Assembly: GCA_039654915.1 (NCBI GenBank)
Contig: CM077600.1
Location: 31,183,992-31,247,991, forward strand
DNA from: Aquilaria yunnanensis
Taxonomy: Eukaryota; Streptophyta; Magnoliopsida; Malvales; Thymelaeaceae
Length of the DNA stretch: 64,000 nucleotides
Direction: 5' to 3'
Shown: positions 1 through 23,859 of the stretch, in pieces
How positions within the stretch are numbered: the first letter of the stretch is position 1
How the letters are laid out: each line of letters begins with the position of its first letter
Made by a program: the position numbers and the translations under genes
The notes under the pieces: generated by a model
What the model was told of the DNA's origin: nothing
The model's database searches: none
The model's input: only the letters and a program-made list of their open reading frames with translations

Positions 1-59
1 ACTAAATCTTGATAAACACACGTATAAGCATGATATACCTTATCCAGAAAATACTTAGA

Positions 60-500
60 CAAACCCCATCTCATCATCATCATCCGATCCCAAGTCACTC
101 ACATCATCTCGTACAAGCACGGGTGGAGGAATGCTAAGTGATTTACCTACATATTCTATCTCAACTTGCTGTCTCCTTCTACAATACTTCAGCTTCCGCT
201 CATAATATGTTACTTGTTGCGTAGTATGCTTTGCTGCACCTATTGTACCTGTTTGGTGAACTTCGACATCTAAGTGACATCAACATGTTGTGCAGGACTC
301 AACCCTGGTGGCCATCGTCCAACCATAACATGCTGCTATGATCCAAGGCCAAATACACACCTTTTCTTTTTTCCACTAGTAGCTGCACTCATAATCGCAA
401 CCTCATCAATATCCTATAAGCCTCTTGTAGCAACGTGTTTTTGGGAGTCATCACCAATCGGTTTATACCTAGATCGATTGGATACCTTAAAATGGTTTAT
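60..500 (-). pseudogene. TnpA-like (Transposase_24-type) fragment
   Basis: On the minus strand one frame contains KKKRCVFGLGS (about 400-337), similar to the conserved KKxRVYGLGS segment of plant Transposase_24/En-Spm-associated proteins, and then meets in-frame stops. A second open stretch (about 250-68) ends in an acidic Asp/Glu tail rich in SDDDDE and a stop. The frame shifts between the two parts. The open frame on the plus strand here is a shadow. Family assignment is from memory of the motif only. Confidence 0.42.
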
Positions 501-620
501 GAGAGTTCGAGAAGTTCAAGAGTACGGTTATGCTAAACAACTTTGTTATAGCACCAAAAAATTAGAAGCTTAGTTTGATTTAAGTTTTACTTTGCTTTAT
601 TTAATTAATTTGATTAATAT

Positions 621-935
621 CCAAACCATGGATTATAACCGAACCACCTAGATATGGAATTTTAAATCTTATTACTTAATTTTATTTATTTTTATGAAAT
701 TTTGATATTTCTAAACTATAGATCCTAATGGACCACCCAGATATGGACTCTTAAATCTTACTCCTTAATTTTTTTTATTTTAATTATATTTTCAAACCAT
801 AGATCTTATCAGATGACCCGAATGTGGATATTAAACTTAATATATTTTTATTGAAAATTTTGGATAATTGTTCATCCAAACTATGAATCCTATTGGATCA
901 GCCGGATATGGATCTTAAGTTTATTGCTATCCTAA
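621..935. repeat. Diverged tandem repeat, four units of about 80-90 bp
   Basis: Four units begin near 621, 711, 792 and 875. Each opens with a CAAACCATAGATCCT-like word, continues with a GGACCACCCAGATATGGA-like word about 20 bases later, and ends in a TAAATCTTA-like word before an AT-rich spacer. Identity between units is moderate, so the array is old. It lies within the span assigned to the CACTA element. Confidence 0.6.
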
Positions 936-1239
936 ATTCATCCTAGGGTTTTATTAAATTCACGCGGAATGAATTTTCCTAAGTATGATTTTTTAGATGC
1001 ATTATGTAAATCAAATAAATTTTTTTGATTCGTATTATTTATAAAATTACTCATCTAACCTAGTCCTATAATCCTACCTAGTGTTAATCACCAAAACTAA
1101 TTTATGGTCCTAAAAGAAGTAAAACAAATAACCAAGGAAAAGAAAAAATATAAATCAATGTTGTTAGTGACCACATTGTAAAATAGAGAAGAAAGTAGGC
1201 ACTCAAGTGAGTGAAATAGAAATCTGAGGGGCTAAACAT

Positions 1240-1700
1240 GAGTTTTACCGAAATGGGTAATTAATTAGATCAGGCGAATCAGAACCGGGTCGGGTTCGTG
1301 GGTTATGATTCAGATCGTTCTCAATTTTCTGTCCTCCGACTATATCGCGGCAAACGACAATCTGGGCTTGGATGAGGGGGTGGTGGTGATCCTGGGTGAG
1401 GCTAAGATAGTCACCAAAGTGACGAGGCGGTGGTGGACGAGGCTCGAAGCGAAAATGAGCAGCTACGGGTCGCATTCGAAGACGGCGACATGGGGTCGAA
1501 CGAAGCAAGGGAAGCGAGCTTGGGCGATGGCAGATGCTGGAAACTTCTGGGCAAAGGGCTGGAAGCTTTGAGGTAGATAACCAAAGCTTCGAAGGTGGCA
1601 GCGTCTTTAAGGAAAACTAGCGTTTCTGGCCATGAGCTGCGAGAAATCAAGGAATGAAGCTGCAGTTTGACCTTGTTCTGGCAGAGCTTATAGTTTCAAT
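1240..1700. other. GC-richer island, coding-like but unrecognised
   Basis: Base composition rises well above the AT-rich surroundings and open frames exist on both strands (for example 1411-1650 minus and 1305-1571 plus), none with a motif I recognise. It ends in a 12-base C run at 1702-1713. Its place inside a CACTA element makes a captured host gene fragment possible, but nothing proves it. From 1714 to 3737 I see AT-rich sequence with no supportable gene. Confidence 0.25.
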
Positions 1701-3737
1701 TCCCCCCCCCCCCTTTTCTCCTAGTGGTGACCCATATTTATAGTAAAAGATTTAAAAAACGTGGTTAACAGGGTTTTTTAGAGTTAAAAACTCATCCAAA
1801 TCCAATTTGAAATGATTATTATCTGTTAGGACTTAGGATATAATCTAGTCAAAATACCAATTTCAATCCAATAAAACTCTTAGGCTACTGATCTGGCCCC
1901 CAGTTCTATGTGAATTTTCAATTTGGCCCAACCTTTTCGGATTTTGTCAAATTAGCCTAAAGTTTTGTAAAAATAACTAAATTTTCCCAAAATTTCATAG
2001 AATTGCCAAATTTGGCTCAAACTTTATAGGATTGATAGATTTACCCAGAATTTTCAATTTTACCTGCAACTTCCTAAAAACCTTCAATTCACACCCAAAC
2101 TCTTCTATTTTTTCCTAAACTAACCCTAAAAACCTCTAGGATCCCAAAATTAATACCTAAACGAAGCTAATTCCTATTTTGACCCTAAATGACCATTCTA
2201 GACTTCTAAAGATTTATGACACGAACAACAATGTAACATAAATGTGACTAGATCAACTATCCCTAAAATGACAAGAATGATTAAGATGCCCCTAAACTAA
2301 TTTTCCTAACCTAGAACTAAACAAAAGTCAGTGTCCGGATAAAATTGGATGTCAACACCTCATTCTTCATCCATTTGCTGCATTTGTTCCTCGATTTTAT
2401 TAATTATCTTTACCTACACAAGTAAAGGCAAAAACAGGTTATTAGTATCGACTCTCATATATGGTATTTAAAAATCTCATATATAACCAGCCTGGGATTT
2501 ACCACTACTTTTTCAGTCCACTTGTTAACGTATTCCCCATTTTTTTTATGAGTTTTCTTCCATGTCCTTAAACAAGCATGGGTCATTCTTTTTCTGGAGT
2601 TTTCTCCCACTACATTTGGTTATTAGTAAGATGAATTTAAGTTATGTGAAAAAGGAGCTTGAGAATTTTACCATTCACTCTCTGTGGGCACTAATCGAAA
2701 TAGAGCCTCACACTGTGTGTCCTGTGATAATGATGCCAGAAATGTCTTACCTTTAGCTGATTGCTCCTAAAACTTTAGTGAAGCCCATCATTTCTTCATT
2801 TGCGCATACTGTGTGTTGGTCCATAAAGATGCCTTAACCCGCCATTTCGTAGGATCTTTTGCACGTAGGATGTCTACCATCTTTGATCTGTAGTGAACAG
2901 CTCTTAACATGTGCCAAATGCAATGCACCTCATTATGATGAACTGGATCCCACTCACATAACCTTAACATGTAAATAAAATTCAAGGAGTCTAACATTAG
3001 CCAACATGTTTGAAACCATCAAAATAAAAAGAATACTTTTTACTTTAAATACGTGTCACCACACTTGAATATCCGTTTGGCTAGCACTTGACCAGTCATG
3101 ATACGGCTTGAAGTGTGTGGTGAAACATTGAGTCACCAATCGTGTTGCTACTGATGGAAGGAAGCTGCATGTAGTGCATGTTCTAATACAATATATAGAA
3201 TTTATTTGGTACTCAACATACTGCAGCTAACATAAACTATTATAGTTGAATAATTGTGCATTGCTTATGTGTTATTGTGAGGGATGATCCGTATATGAGG
3301 TTGAATCAGGGCATGTGATATCGATTACTAAACATTTGAATACACACCATTAGGTGAACCTACAGAGGTCGGAGCTAATAAACTCGTACTATGGCCGCAA
3401 AAGTGAACTTCAACTGTACAAGGTTTAGAATTTGGAATAGTTGTTTGTTGTGTCAAGGGCTATGAATCCGAATGACATGAATGTGATTGGCCAGCTCGAT
3501 GTAGTCTGGCAACATCTTTTTCCAACGCTTCTTTTATCTGTGCATATATGCTTTTCCCTAAATGACATTTATACATATTTTTACCTTTAGGTGGCATTTG
3601 TATTAGTTAAAAAAAGCGTACAACATTTTAGTAAGAAAACATAAGGGAAAAAATTCATACGATTTCCATTGAACCTACCAGAGCAAGGTTGAACTTAATG
3701 TTTACATAGTATATGTAATTCTATATTCACGTTATAG

Positions 3738-4870
3738 TTAATGGCCATTATTGCCATCAAATTGTGCTTCTGATTCACTATTCTCACTATCCCCTGATTC
3801 AAATTTATCTTCTTCATCTGTTGCTTCAAGAGACTTTTCTTTTAGAAAATCATCATCATGTGGCAAAGTTCCTTCCATATTCAGCATGTCTTCATCTACA
3901 ACTTCCTACACTTCTATTTTAGCTAAATTGTTGATTGAGTCATCCATAATTATTGCAGGATTGTTTAAACTGCCCAATAATTCTTCTTGAAATGCATCTT
4001 TTACATCATCTACATTATAATGAATGATGTGTCTTAGTTTGATTTTTCAAAATGACCAACCACCCTATTTTATTAGGAAGCAAGAATGAATGGGTTGAAC
4101 TTCTCATATCGGCAACCATCATGAACATCAACTATTTCATATTGTTTATGAACCTAAGTCCCACGATTAGGTGTAGGATCAAACGAATCATACCTAAACA
4201 ATATAACATTTTTTGTGTGGCCATCTAAGATATTCAAGTTAAATGATTTCTTGTAACACCCCATAAAAATCACATTCAACCTTACTTGATTCTAAATTTC
4301 TTATACATACTCTACTGTTATGTATGGCTTTGTCACCACTCTAATCGCCAATGTGGAACTTATATCCATTTATGAAATAAATAGGCTAAGTCTTAACACG
4401 ACATGATGGGCCATATACAATATCCCACAATATGTAGTCCATGATATTGTTACGTAGATTATCCACCTGGTTACATATCAAGAATATGAATAAGTCTTAT
4501 CCTTAAAGATAAGAAGAGCTCAAGTTCAAGTGTGGTTAACTTACATAGTTTTTATACCATGTGGCAAAGTTATTCTCAATGTATATATCCAAGTCTGACA
4601 AAGCTAAATTAGGGTCATGCATACGTACTTCATCAACAAACAAATTATAAGATATTGATATTAGTTAGTAGAACAGAAAAGTACTTGTCGACATAATAAA
4701 AAAAAAAAAGTGTTATGGTTCTTACTCGGGATATAACTTCAACTCATTACAATTTAGTAACATGTATGCAGTGGCAATCATCATTTCATTGTCATTAAGA
4801 TATTGATAGTTTGATGCACCATATGGATGACTCGGGTATCTAAAGATAGACCACAACCCTCATTTCATTA
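3738..4870 (-). pseudogene. CACTA transposase (TnpD/tnp2) C-terminal region, broken
   Basis: Reading the minus strand from 4870 down, recognisable pieces appear in the order of plant CACTA transposases. First is a segment containing YMLLNCNELKLYPE (the AHxYVLxNCxEVxPY region, about 4870-4725). Then comes NSRVCIRNLES followed by CDFYGVLQEII (the NSGV...DYYGV.xEII region, about 4320-4240). Then a DUF4216-like core, VILFRYDSFDPTPNRG followed by VDVHDGCRYEKFNPFILAS (about 4215-4070), and finally an acidic Ser/Glu/Asp-rich tail ending at a stop at 3738-3740. In-frame stops and at least one frameshift interrupt it. An intron-like gap separates the first piece from the second. Non-functional relic; family assignment is fairly sure. 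Confidence 0.72.
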
Positions 4871-6439
4871 TTATAGCATTCCTCATTGCATCTTGTATGT
4901 GAGAATTTGGTCTGCAGCAAAAAAAGCTTTGAGACACATTATTACTAGCATCATTTAAATCTGCAATATTGTTCCTGATAAAACTTGGTGGCAATGGTTA
5001 TCTAGTTAGATAGCAGATTTTGGCTTTAAGTCGATAGCTGATAATTTCATATTAAAGTGAATACCAATACAACTCCAAAAGTCTTCTCTTTCATAAGGAT
5101 AACCTAATCCATGTTATGCATTGTTTATAATCAAAAGACAAAATCTAGTCTTTAAGGTCAAGAGTGGATTGCTGGTGTTTATAATGGATTGCAAGTCTTT
5201 GATTCCCAGAAAGATGCTTTGTTATACATTCTTGCTTAATGGGCTTATTGGTTTTTTTTTTTTTTTGCATGTGAGCTTCTACATGCCACTTATTTGTATT
5301 TGAATTAGGAAGATCAACAAACAGAAGGTTTTAGCCCTTTAATTACATTCTCACTCCAAATTGTTTACATTATGTAGCAGACAATGTATGTTAGCACCAA
5401 TTACATTTTCTAGTGATTGAAGTCTTATGTAGTTCTTTTCTACCAGGGATAATCCCACATTTATTGAAAATAGAAAAAGGGGACCAAATATTAGTCTTGA
5501 TGTTATTTTACATTGTAAACTACAGTGGGTTTTATCTTCAAAGGAAATAAACTTTCCTTGTCCTTTAGGATTGACTCTATTTCATATGGTTTTCTCATCC
5601 TAACTATAAACTCTCTTTGCACCTTTGCACTAAACTTATCAGTTTTCTTAGTAATTTATCATGCAAGTGCATTGGTCATTCATCTGTTGTTGTTTGACAA
5701 AAAAATGTTAGATGAAACATAGTTTCGTGGGATATAGATTTGTTTAGTTGAAGTAATCATTAGACAAATATGTTAGGTTTTCAAAGATTGTTTTTCCCTC
5801 ATAATAAAGTAATTCATTGGCCACTATATGTTTCTATTATACCAAAGTCGATGTAAGATCTTTTGTCCTGATTTGACTTTTGTTCCTCAATGGTCTCTTG
5901 TGAGCATATATTTATGTTTTTACGTATTGGATTGATTAAGTATTTTGGGTTTATTCTTCGGTGAGCTATACATTTCTCATTTCATATTATCACAGGTCTA
6001 ATGTTGTCTTGGTAAACAACCTATAACTGTAATATAGCCCTTAATTGATTTGTTGTTGTTGCATAGATGAAGCGTAGACACCAAGATCAGATGGTATCTA
6101 TATGGCAAACAATTAGGAAGACTCTACCAGCTGTACCAGAGTCTGATGGTTAGATAGAACTCGTCACAAAACTGGGTGGCATTAGGGTAAAATTGTCTTC
6201 CATGTACTTGTTTTACTATAATTATTAAGGTTGTACATTTGCCAAAATACATTTTGACATTGTATGCATTATAAATATCAACTACCATGTTTATGTGTAA
6301 ATTATTTTAGATTAATGGGAACAAATTATGTTTATAGCATTAGTTTGGATTAATGGGAACTAGCTCTGTGTTTGCTTGTTGGAATTGCATGGAATGGATA
6401 CGTATAGTGGAGGTCTGGTGACCAAAATTATTGTGCCCA

Positions 6440-6888
6440 AGATTTGTGAATTAGCGATAGCTATTAGTCACAAATTATCAGCAAGTAGCAACGACCACGC
6501 ATCACTAACTAATGACGGCTATTCCTCACTAACTAGCGACGATCATTCTTTATTAACTAGCGATGGCCGTGCGTCACTAACTAGCAACGACAACGCGTCA
6601 CTAACTAGCAACGGTTATACATTACTAATTATTGACGGCTAATTATTGCTATATAACGATGGCTGATTGTCGCTAAATCTCTGGCAGATCACTGACATAG
6701 GTAAATATGTGACGGTCTACATTGCAATGGTTAGATGTCGCTAATTAGCGACAACAGCCATCACTAAAAAATTAGCGGCGAGGAAATTAAAAATGAACTT
6801 ATTGGTGATGACAGCTATTGCTAAATCCAAAATAGCGACGGGCAACCATCGCTAAAGGCCTTCGCTAAATCAATTTTTTTTAGTAGTA
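6440..6888. repeat. CACTA subterminal repeats
   Basis: Short words such as ACTAACTAGCGACG, TAGCAACGAC, GCGACGG and TCGCTAAA recur in both orientations, with a roughly 27-bp periodic stretch at about 6490-6640 (CACTAACTAGCAACG units). The block ends in TTTTTTTTAGTAGT. This arrangement is typical of CACTA ends, where subterminal repeats are thought to bind the element's TnpA-type protein. The periodic stretch creates a spurious open frame on the plus strand at 6376-6642. Confidence 0.62.
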
Positions 6889-7605
6889 AATATAAAACAC
6901 ATTTTAAAATGGATACCAGAATTGCAAACCTTAACGTTATTTAATTTATATTTGACATTATGTTTTGAACTATTAGCCGAATGAAGTTCCTCAGTGTTTT
7001 TTTCATAAAATTTTGTAGCAATTATTCCATCTTGAAGGTACAATTTTGAACAGCTCTAGTATATACTAGAGTTGTAGTTTTAATGTGATATTCATTGTTA
7101 ACAACTAGATCATTTGAAATATGCCATTTGTGATAATGAATTTTTGAAATTATATTTATACATTCTTCATCTTGTGATTCTTGAATTATTATTCCTTTAT
7201 TTTTAAGTTCTAATCCTTTGGAAGTTGATTCTTTATTTTCATCTTTCTTCTAGTTTTCTTTTAGATCTAGTTCTGAAATTTTTTTGTTTGAAAACTTGAT
7301 TTTTTTTATTTAACTTTTTGAATTTCTTTTTTAATCTCTTTTACTTATTTATGAAGATTTTGAATAGTGTGGGTTCTTTCTTTCTTAAAATTTTCTAAAA
7401 TATCTAAAAATTCATATGATTATATGTCTGATTTTTTATGCTCTTAGACAATTAAATATTGTAATCTTTCTAAAGACTATTTTTTGTATTGACTAAATCT
7501 TATTTGAGGAAAATAATTTGAAAAGTCTATATTAACAGATCCATAAATAGATTCATAAATAGAGAGTAAAACAACATAAGCAAAATCACTTAGTTAGAAT
7601 AGTTA
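6889..7605. other. AT-rich intergenic DNA
   Basis: I see no gene, RNA or clear repeat in this stretch; it is mostly poly-A/poly-T-interrupted AT-rich sequence. Confidence 0.6.
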
Positions 7606-8543
7606 GAGTGAATTCATTTTAATTTAAATAAATTTAATTTAAAATATTTTATTTTTATTTTTATATTATATGCAATTATACCTAATTTATTTTAGTTTCA
7701 GTCAATTTAATCCAAAAATAGTTTTTTACATTTTTTTAAAATTAATTTCATTTAAATGTCAATATTTTGTTGTAGGGTGAGTATGGGTTGGATAAAATCA
7801 TGGGTTTACTCAATACAATATGGGTGGTTGAGTTGAGCTGAATAAAAATTGATCATAGTTCGCAGGTGAATTTCGCATATAGAAAAGCCATCGATTTTTG
7901 GATTGGGTCAAGTTTTATATGGAATCATTCCATATAGAATCAACCCGAGATATATGTATTAATATATTATAAAATTTATGATTATATATATATAATTATT
8001 TATTAAAAGTTATATCATAGGGGTTTTTAGTATTTTAGTTCTAAACCTAATCCTAATTCTTAACTATCCAATCCAACTTCATAAATGCATCAATTTTATT
8101 GGATTTTGGTATTACAGGTATATGATATAAACTGAAAAACCTGAGAATTAGAATCGAAAACCCAAAAATCATGGTTTTGGTCCTATTTTGTTCTCAGTTT
8201 TTGGGTTAGGTATGAAATTTTTTGACTCTAGTTTTGTTTCAGGTTGGTTTGGTTTCATCATAAACCCAAACCACCCCAACCCATGCTCATCCTACTATGT
8301 AAGTGTAACAATCATGGAAAATAAAATGTTTATAAGTTTATTAATTTTTATGAATTTTTTTATGTCTACAAAAAGAAAAAAATTATAAACATTCAATAAC
8401 ATTATAAAAAATTTACTTTTAATGAATTATTACACCTAAATAATATTAGTTTTTAAATGAAATTATTTCAGAGCAAAAAACCATGTAAAAATAAAAATAA
8501 GTTATTTTGGATTAAGTTGATTTAAATTAAAATGAATTGACTC
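7606..8543. mobile_element. Foldback (MITE-like) element split by a later insertion
   Basis: The left end, GAGTGAATTCATTTTAATTT, is matched in inverted orientation by AAATTAAAATGAATTGACTC at the right end, and the flanking halves can be read inward as inverted copies (for example the TTATTTTTATTTTTA blocks and the TGTAxxTGxAAxAATCAT words). Removing the hAT-like element at 7773-8294 leaves about 416 bp. A second copy of the same family lies at about 39879-40220, and a further half copy starts near 8556. No coding capacity. Superfamily not assignable from the ends alone. Confidence 0.55.
7773..8294. mobile_element. Non-autonomous hAT-like element nested in a foldback element
   Basis: The termini are imperfect inverted repeats: TAGGGTGAGTATGGGTTGG on the left and CCAACCCATGCTCATCCTA on the right. 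TAGGG ends are common in plant hAT MITEs. The 8-base flanks (TTTTGTTG and CTATGTAA) agree only at half their positions, so the target duplication is decayed or absent. There is no open frame of note. The surrounding foldback repeat is interrupted exactly here, which supports the boundaries. Confidence 0.55.
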
Positions 8544-8911
8544 CTAATTTTATATAAATGTCAATATTATGTAGGTGTAGTAATCATTTGAAGTTGCCAT
8601 TTTATAATCTTATTAAATTTTATAAAATTTTTAATTCCAAAAAATAAAAAAATATAAAAATTTAATAATATTATGAAAACATACTTTTTAACCAACCGAG
8701 TGAATGTTTTGTAGCAAGAAAGAACTTGAAGGCTTGTAAGGTGAGAAAGCAAAGCTGGAACTCCATTTTCTGAGAAAGGCACAAGATCTTTTAAAATTGT
8801 GTCAATCAAATAGAAAAGTTGCACAATGATGTAGCAAGTAGGATGGAAAACAAACAGAGAAATTTACAGGAGGCCGATAGGGGAAGGAAGTTGAGAGAAT
8901 TTGAGTGGAAT

Positions 8912-9566
8912 TGTGGATGTCAATAGGTATTTGTCCAAACGGATATCTTACTATATCTTACTCGATGGATAGGATTTTTTTTACAATTAAATGGATTTAG
9001 AGTATATATAAATTTTATTTTTTTGTACTCGATGAATATGGATAGGATATGAGTTTAGGCCTATCCGCCTCATATCCTACCCTGCATATAATAGTTTATA
9101 AAATAATTTAATTGACTTAACTACTTATAATCGCAATTAAGTATCATTGTAACACCAAGACAAGATAACTAGGGCAAAGCTCCGAGAAAGGTTCCTACAT
9201 TTTTTTTCTTTCATAAAGTTGAATGCTTATACTGATGTTAAGTATGTGCTTATTTCAGTAATTTGATTTAGACAAATTCTTTATGATTGATTTATAACTA
9301 AGTTAATTTCTGTTTTTATTATTAATATTGTTTTTTAAGATCAATTTTAATAATTTTTTATGGTACTTTATTACAGCATTATTGTTTTTTATTATGAAAG
9401 TATGCAGTGGGTAGGTGGATTTTATCTGATCCTATCATCCTTAAAGTGGATAGGATATGAATTTTAAAATTATAAAATTGATGGATGGTGGATAGGATAT
9501 GGATTGAGTATCAAATATGATAGATAGGATGTGAGTTTAGCAATATCGTACCCATTGCCATCCCTA
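8912..9566. mobile_element. Non-autonomous hAT element
   Basis: Left end TGTGGATGTCAATAGGTA and right end TACCCATTGCCATCCCTA are inverted repeats of the CAGGGATGGCAATGGG type seen in many plant hAT elements. The flanking octamers AGTGGAAT (8904-8911) and AGAGGAAT (9567-9574) match at seven of eight positions, a good hAT target duplication. The inner sequence repeats GGATAGGATATGA-like words in both orientations and encodes nothing recognisable. Confidence 0.7.
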
Positions 9567-11130
9567 AGAGGAATGATTTATTTTATTTTGCTTTCCTTAT
9601 TGATTGCAAGTATATAACATATAGAGACAAAATTAAACCCCAAAAAATAAAGTTAAATGATTAAAAGTATAATTTCAACTCAGCTAGCTTGTAACACCAT
9701 AATTCAATCTATTAGTTAAATGACAAAGTCATACTGATTTGAAGTTAAAAAATTAACTTGTGTGAGTTGGAAAAGTTTAAGGAACATTGAAATTTATAAC
9801 AAGTGAAAGTGATAACAATGAATGAAAACAAATGACGGTGTATGAGTATTGAATACTTTATTTTCACACCAAGAGAAGTAAAATGAGATTCTTTTTTTTT
9901 TATTGCACCCAAAAGGTATTTTTAGAAGAATTAAGAAAAAAATGTTTATGATAAATTGTAAAGATTAGAACATGACTTGATTTGCTTATATGTTCATTAA
10001 AATTTAAGAATTTTAAATCACTCTTGAAAATTTTCTATTTTTCAATTAGAAAATTAAACTTACTCTTTGCCACAGGCAAACATCCCTCCAAAATCCAACC
10101 AACCAATTGGCTTAGTTGATGGTACAAAAAACTAAAATATACTTATATTCTAAAAGGTGTGAGATGTATACTATTTCTTTCTTTCTTTTCTTTTTTTTTT
10201 TGTTGCTTTTTTCATTGATGAAATTAACTCATTTTGAAGATCGCTTCCCATTCAAAATATGGTCAATTTATTGGGGGCCTGTCTCACTCTTATATTTCAT
10301 TGGTTAAAACGTGTTTTCAATCCATGTGGTGTTTTAGTCCTCAAACTTAATAACTACTTAACTTGAATCTTTTTATTTGCTTTATTGGTCTTATTTTATT
10401 ATTATTATTTTTGTTTACTACATTATAAGGAAAAATATTGGTCACCATGATATGTTTATTTTAAACTAAACTATTTTTTTCTTTATTAAGTCAATTGTTA
10501 AACCTTTAATACTTCAAGTTTTTCCATTTCCTTTTTTTGTACCCAAAGTTTTTGGTCATTTTTTTCTTTTCTTTTTTACTTTTATTAAGTTAGTGGTTGA
10601 AACTTTAATTAATTAATGTAAATTAAAATAATTTTTTGTTTCAATAATATTTTTTAATTATTAATGATTGAGATTTTTAATATGAGTTATTTACTTCAAA
10701 ATGTTTGTGGTTTAGTACAGTACTTCGATCTATAATTGCTGAAATTGAAGGTGAATTTTATGAATAAATTTTAATAGATATTAAAAATTATAATTTAAGT
10801 TAGTAGGAGATGCAATTTTTTAGTGAATTATTTTTAAAGACAAACATTGTCTCTTGTTTTGAAGCATGTACAATGTTATGTTTAATAGTATTATGTTTTA
10901 ATCATAACTAATCATTTTAATAATAAAAATATAATACAAAGAGAACCCAATTTAAAATTAAAATAATAAAAATTTAATTAATTAACATAAATAAATGGGT
11001 AAAAGTTTTCTAATTATTTGTTATTAAAATTTGTTTTAATGTATATAGTAAAAAAATAAACCTCAATTGAGCCAACTCAAACAGTCAAAGAGGCAAGAAA
11101 AGATTCAAGATGGGTGTTTTTGTAATTAAA
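9567..11130. other. AT-rich intergenic DNA upstream of XRN4
   Basis: Long A and T runs, no supportable gene. The last part is presumably the XRN4 promoter, but I see no confident TATA element. Composition changes sharply to GC-richer sequence after about 11150, which marks the XRN4 leader. Confidence 0.6.
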
Positions 11131-11146
11131 TGTATATTCAAGTCAC

Positions 11147-11241
11147 ATGACCGTACAACCATGCCGCCCCACTCAGATCTGGAACCCTCCTGCGTCTGTC
11201 CCTCTCGGCAAAGGGCAAAATCTCCTTTTTCAAATCCTTAA
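11147..11241 (+). promoter_or_regulatory. Upstream ATGs ahead of the XRN4 start
   Basis: Two ATGs precede the XRN4 start. The one at 11147 opens a frame of 90 codons that runs past the main ATG (11317) out of frame and ends at 11419. The one at 11161 opens a 26-codon frame that stops at about 11239-11241. If the transcript starts upstream of 11147, both could reduce initiation at 11317. The transcription start is not visible from sequence. Confidence 0.35.
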
Positions 11242-11316
11242 CTATCGTCTCCTGAAATTTGACCGCCAGCGCAACTTCTTAGCGGACCGGCCCGGAGCAG
11301 GAAGAGTTTATTCGCC

Positions 11317-22855
<11,539 letters not shown>

Positions 22856-23850
22856 TATTGATTAAAAGAGTTCTCATTGATCATACCAAGCTTACTAGCA
22901 GCATATCTAACGGTACATGAAAACCTGGTTGGCTTTGCATGTTGTGAACTGAGATTGCTGCAAAACATGGATCAAAAGTCACCCATGAGTTGCATCGCTT
23001 CAACCGTCATGTTGTACAACAGCCATGGTAGGATGATAGAAATGACGTTGGCCTCGTTTATTATCTGACATACACTTCCAACGGTGCATGAGGGGTAGAG
23101 ACTGCTGTAGATGTTGCATACACGCAAGTTGCCTGGGAGTTGTCCATTGTAATTTGTGATGGCTCTAGGTGATCCCATCCTGCCCGCTTTGCTTGTGTAG
23201 TTTAATGCTTATTTCTTCGAGGTAGAACGGATTGAGAATTGTTATTGGAGTTGCATGTTTTTTCCCTTTTCTCTAGGGGTCCTATACGAGAGAAACCGAG
23301 AGAGAACAAGACTTGGATGTTGAACTTTGGGATTAGGCCAAGCTTGATTCTCTCGCTGTAACAATGTTGTTATTAGAGGAAGAGACTACGTAGATAATCT
23401 GATAAGTTGATTGTTTTTCTGGGTTGGGGTTCAAAGTTTCGTTGCTCGTCTTATGTTCGTTATGATTTGAAGCTCCGCTGACGAGTAAATTCTTCATAGT
23501 ATTGAGCTGTAAGCCTGTAACAAGGGCACGCAAGAATTTCTTTTAGGCGTCAATAACCAACAGATGGAAAGTTGCAGCCTTAAAAAACTATCCATTGTGA
23601 CGGTTACGGTACACTAATTTTTTTTTTCTTTTGTACGTTAAACTTTTTTTTTTTTATAGTTTTTTTGAAGGAAGGCTCATGATGGTCGATTAATCAGAAG
23701 TAAGAGCATTACAAAGCTGAGAAGTAGATTATCCCTCCCATGAGGAGCACCTACTAGTGTCAAGTCCCTTAAGGAAAAGGCCATGCAAAACTCCATCACA
23801 GGATTGCCTAACCGAAAAAATAAAAAAGAAAAGAAAAGAACATGATGCAA
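22856..23850 (+). other. XRN4 3' flank and intergenic DNA
   Basis: Sequence after the XRN4 stop is of intermediate composition for about 700 bp (likely 3' UTR and downstream), with poly-T runs at about 23618-23655. No additional gene is supportable. A 63-codon frame at 22877-23068 has no recognisable features. Confidence 0.5.
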
Positions 23851-23859
23851 ATTGAGAGC

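Larger units (their letters stand above)
1..6888 (-). mobile_element. Decayed CACTA (En/Spm) DNA transposon, left part cut by window edge
   Basis: Three signs agree on one minus-strand element. (1) The right edge, read on the minus strand, starts TACTACTAAAAAAAA near 6888, one base from a CACTA terminus, and is followed by GCGACGG/TAGCGAC-type subterminal repeats (6440-6888). (2) A transposase C-terminal region with the DUF4216-type motif lies at 3738-4870. (3) Further downstream on the same strand is a fragment resembling the plant Transposase_24 (TnpA-like) motif near 337-400. That order, terminus then TnpD then TnpA, is usual for plant CACTA elements. Every reading frame is broken, so the copy is dead. 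The other terminus lies outside the window. Between the motifs (4870-6380) I see AT-rich sequence with no recognisable gene, apart from a short open stretch after an AG at 6066. Two unrelated fragments lying next to each other would be the alternative. Confidence 0.6.

Noticed and set aside
274..573. 99-codon plus-strand open frame near the left edge
   Set aside because: The strand with recognisable transposase-like motifs is the minus strand; the plus frame has no motif of its own.
6376..6642. Repetitive Ser/Leu/Thr/Asp-rich plus frame
   Set aside because: Produced by CACTA subterminal repeats with a 27-bp period, a multiple of three.
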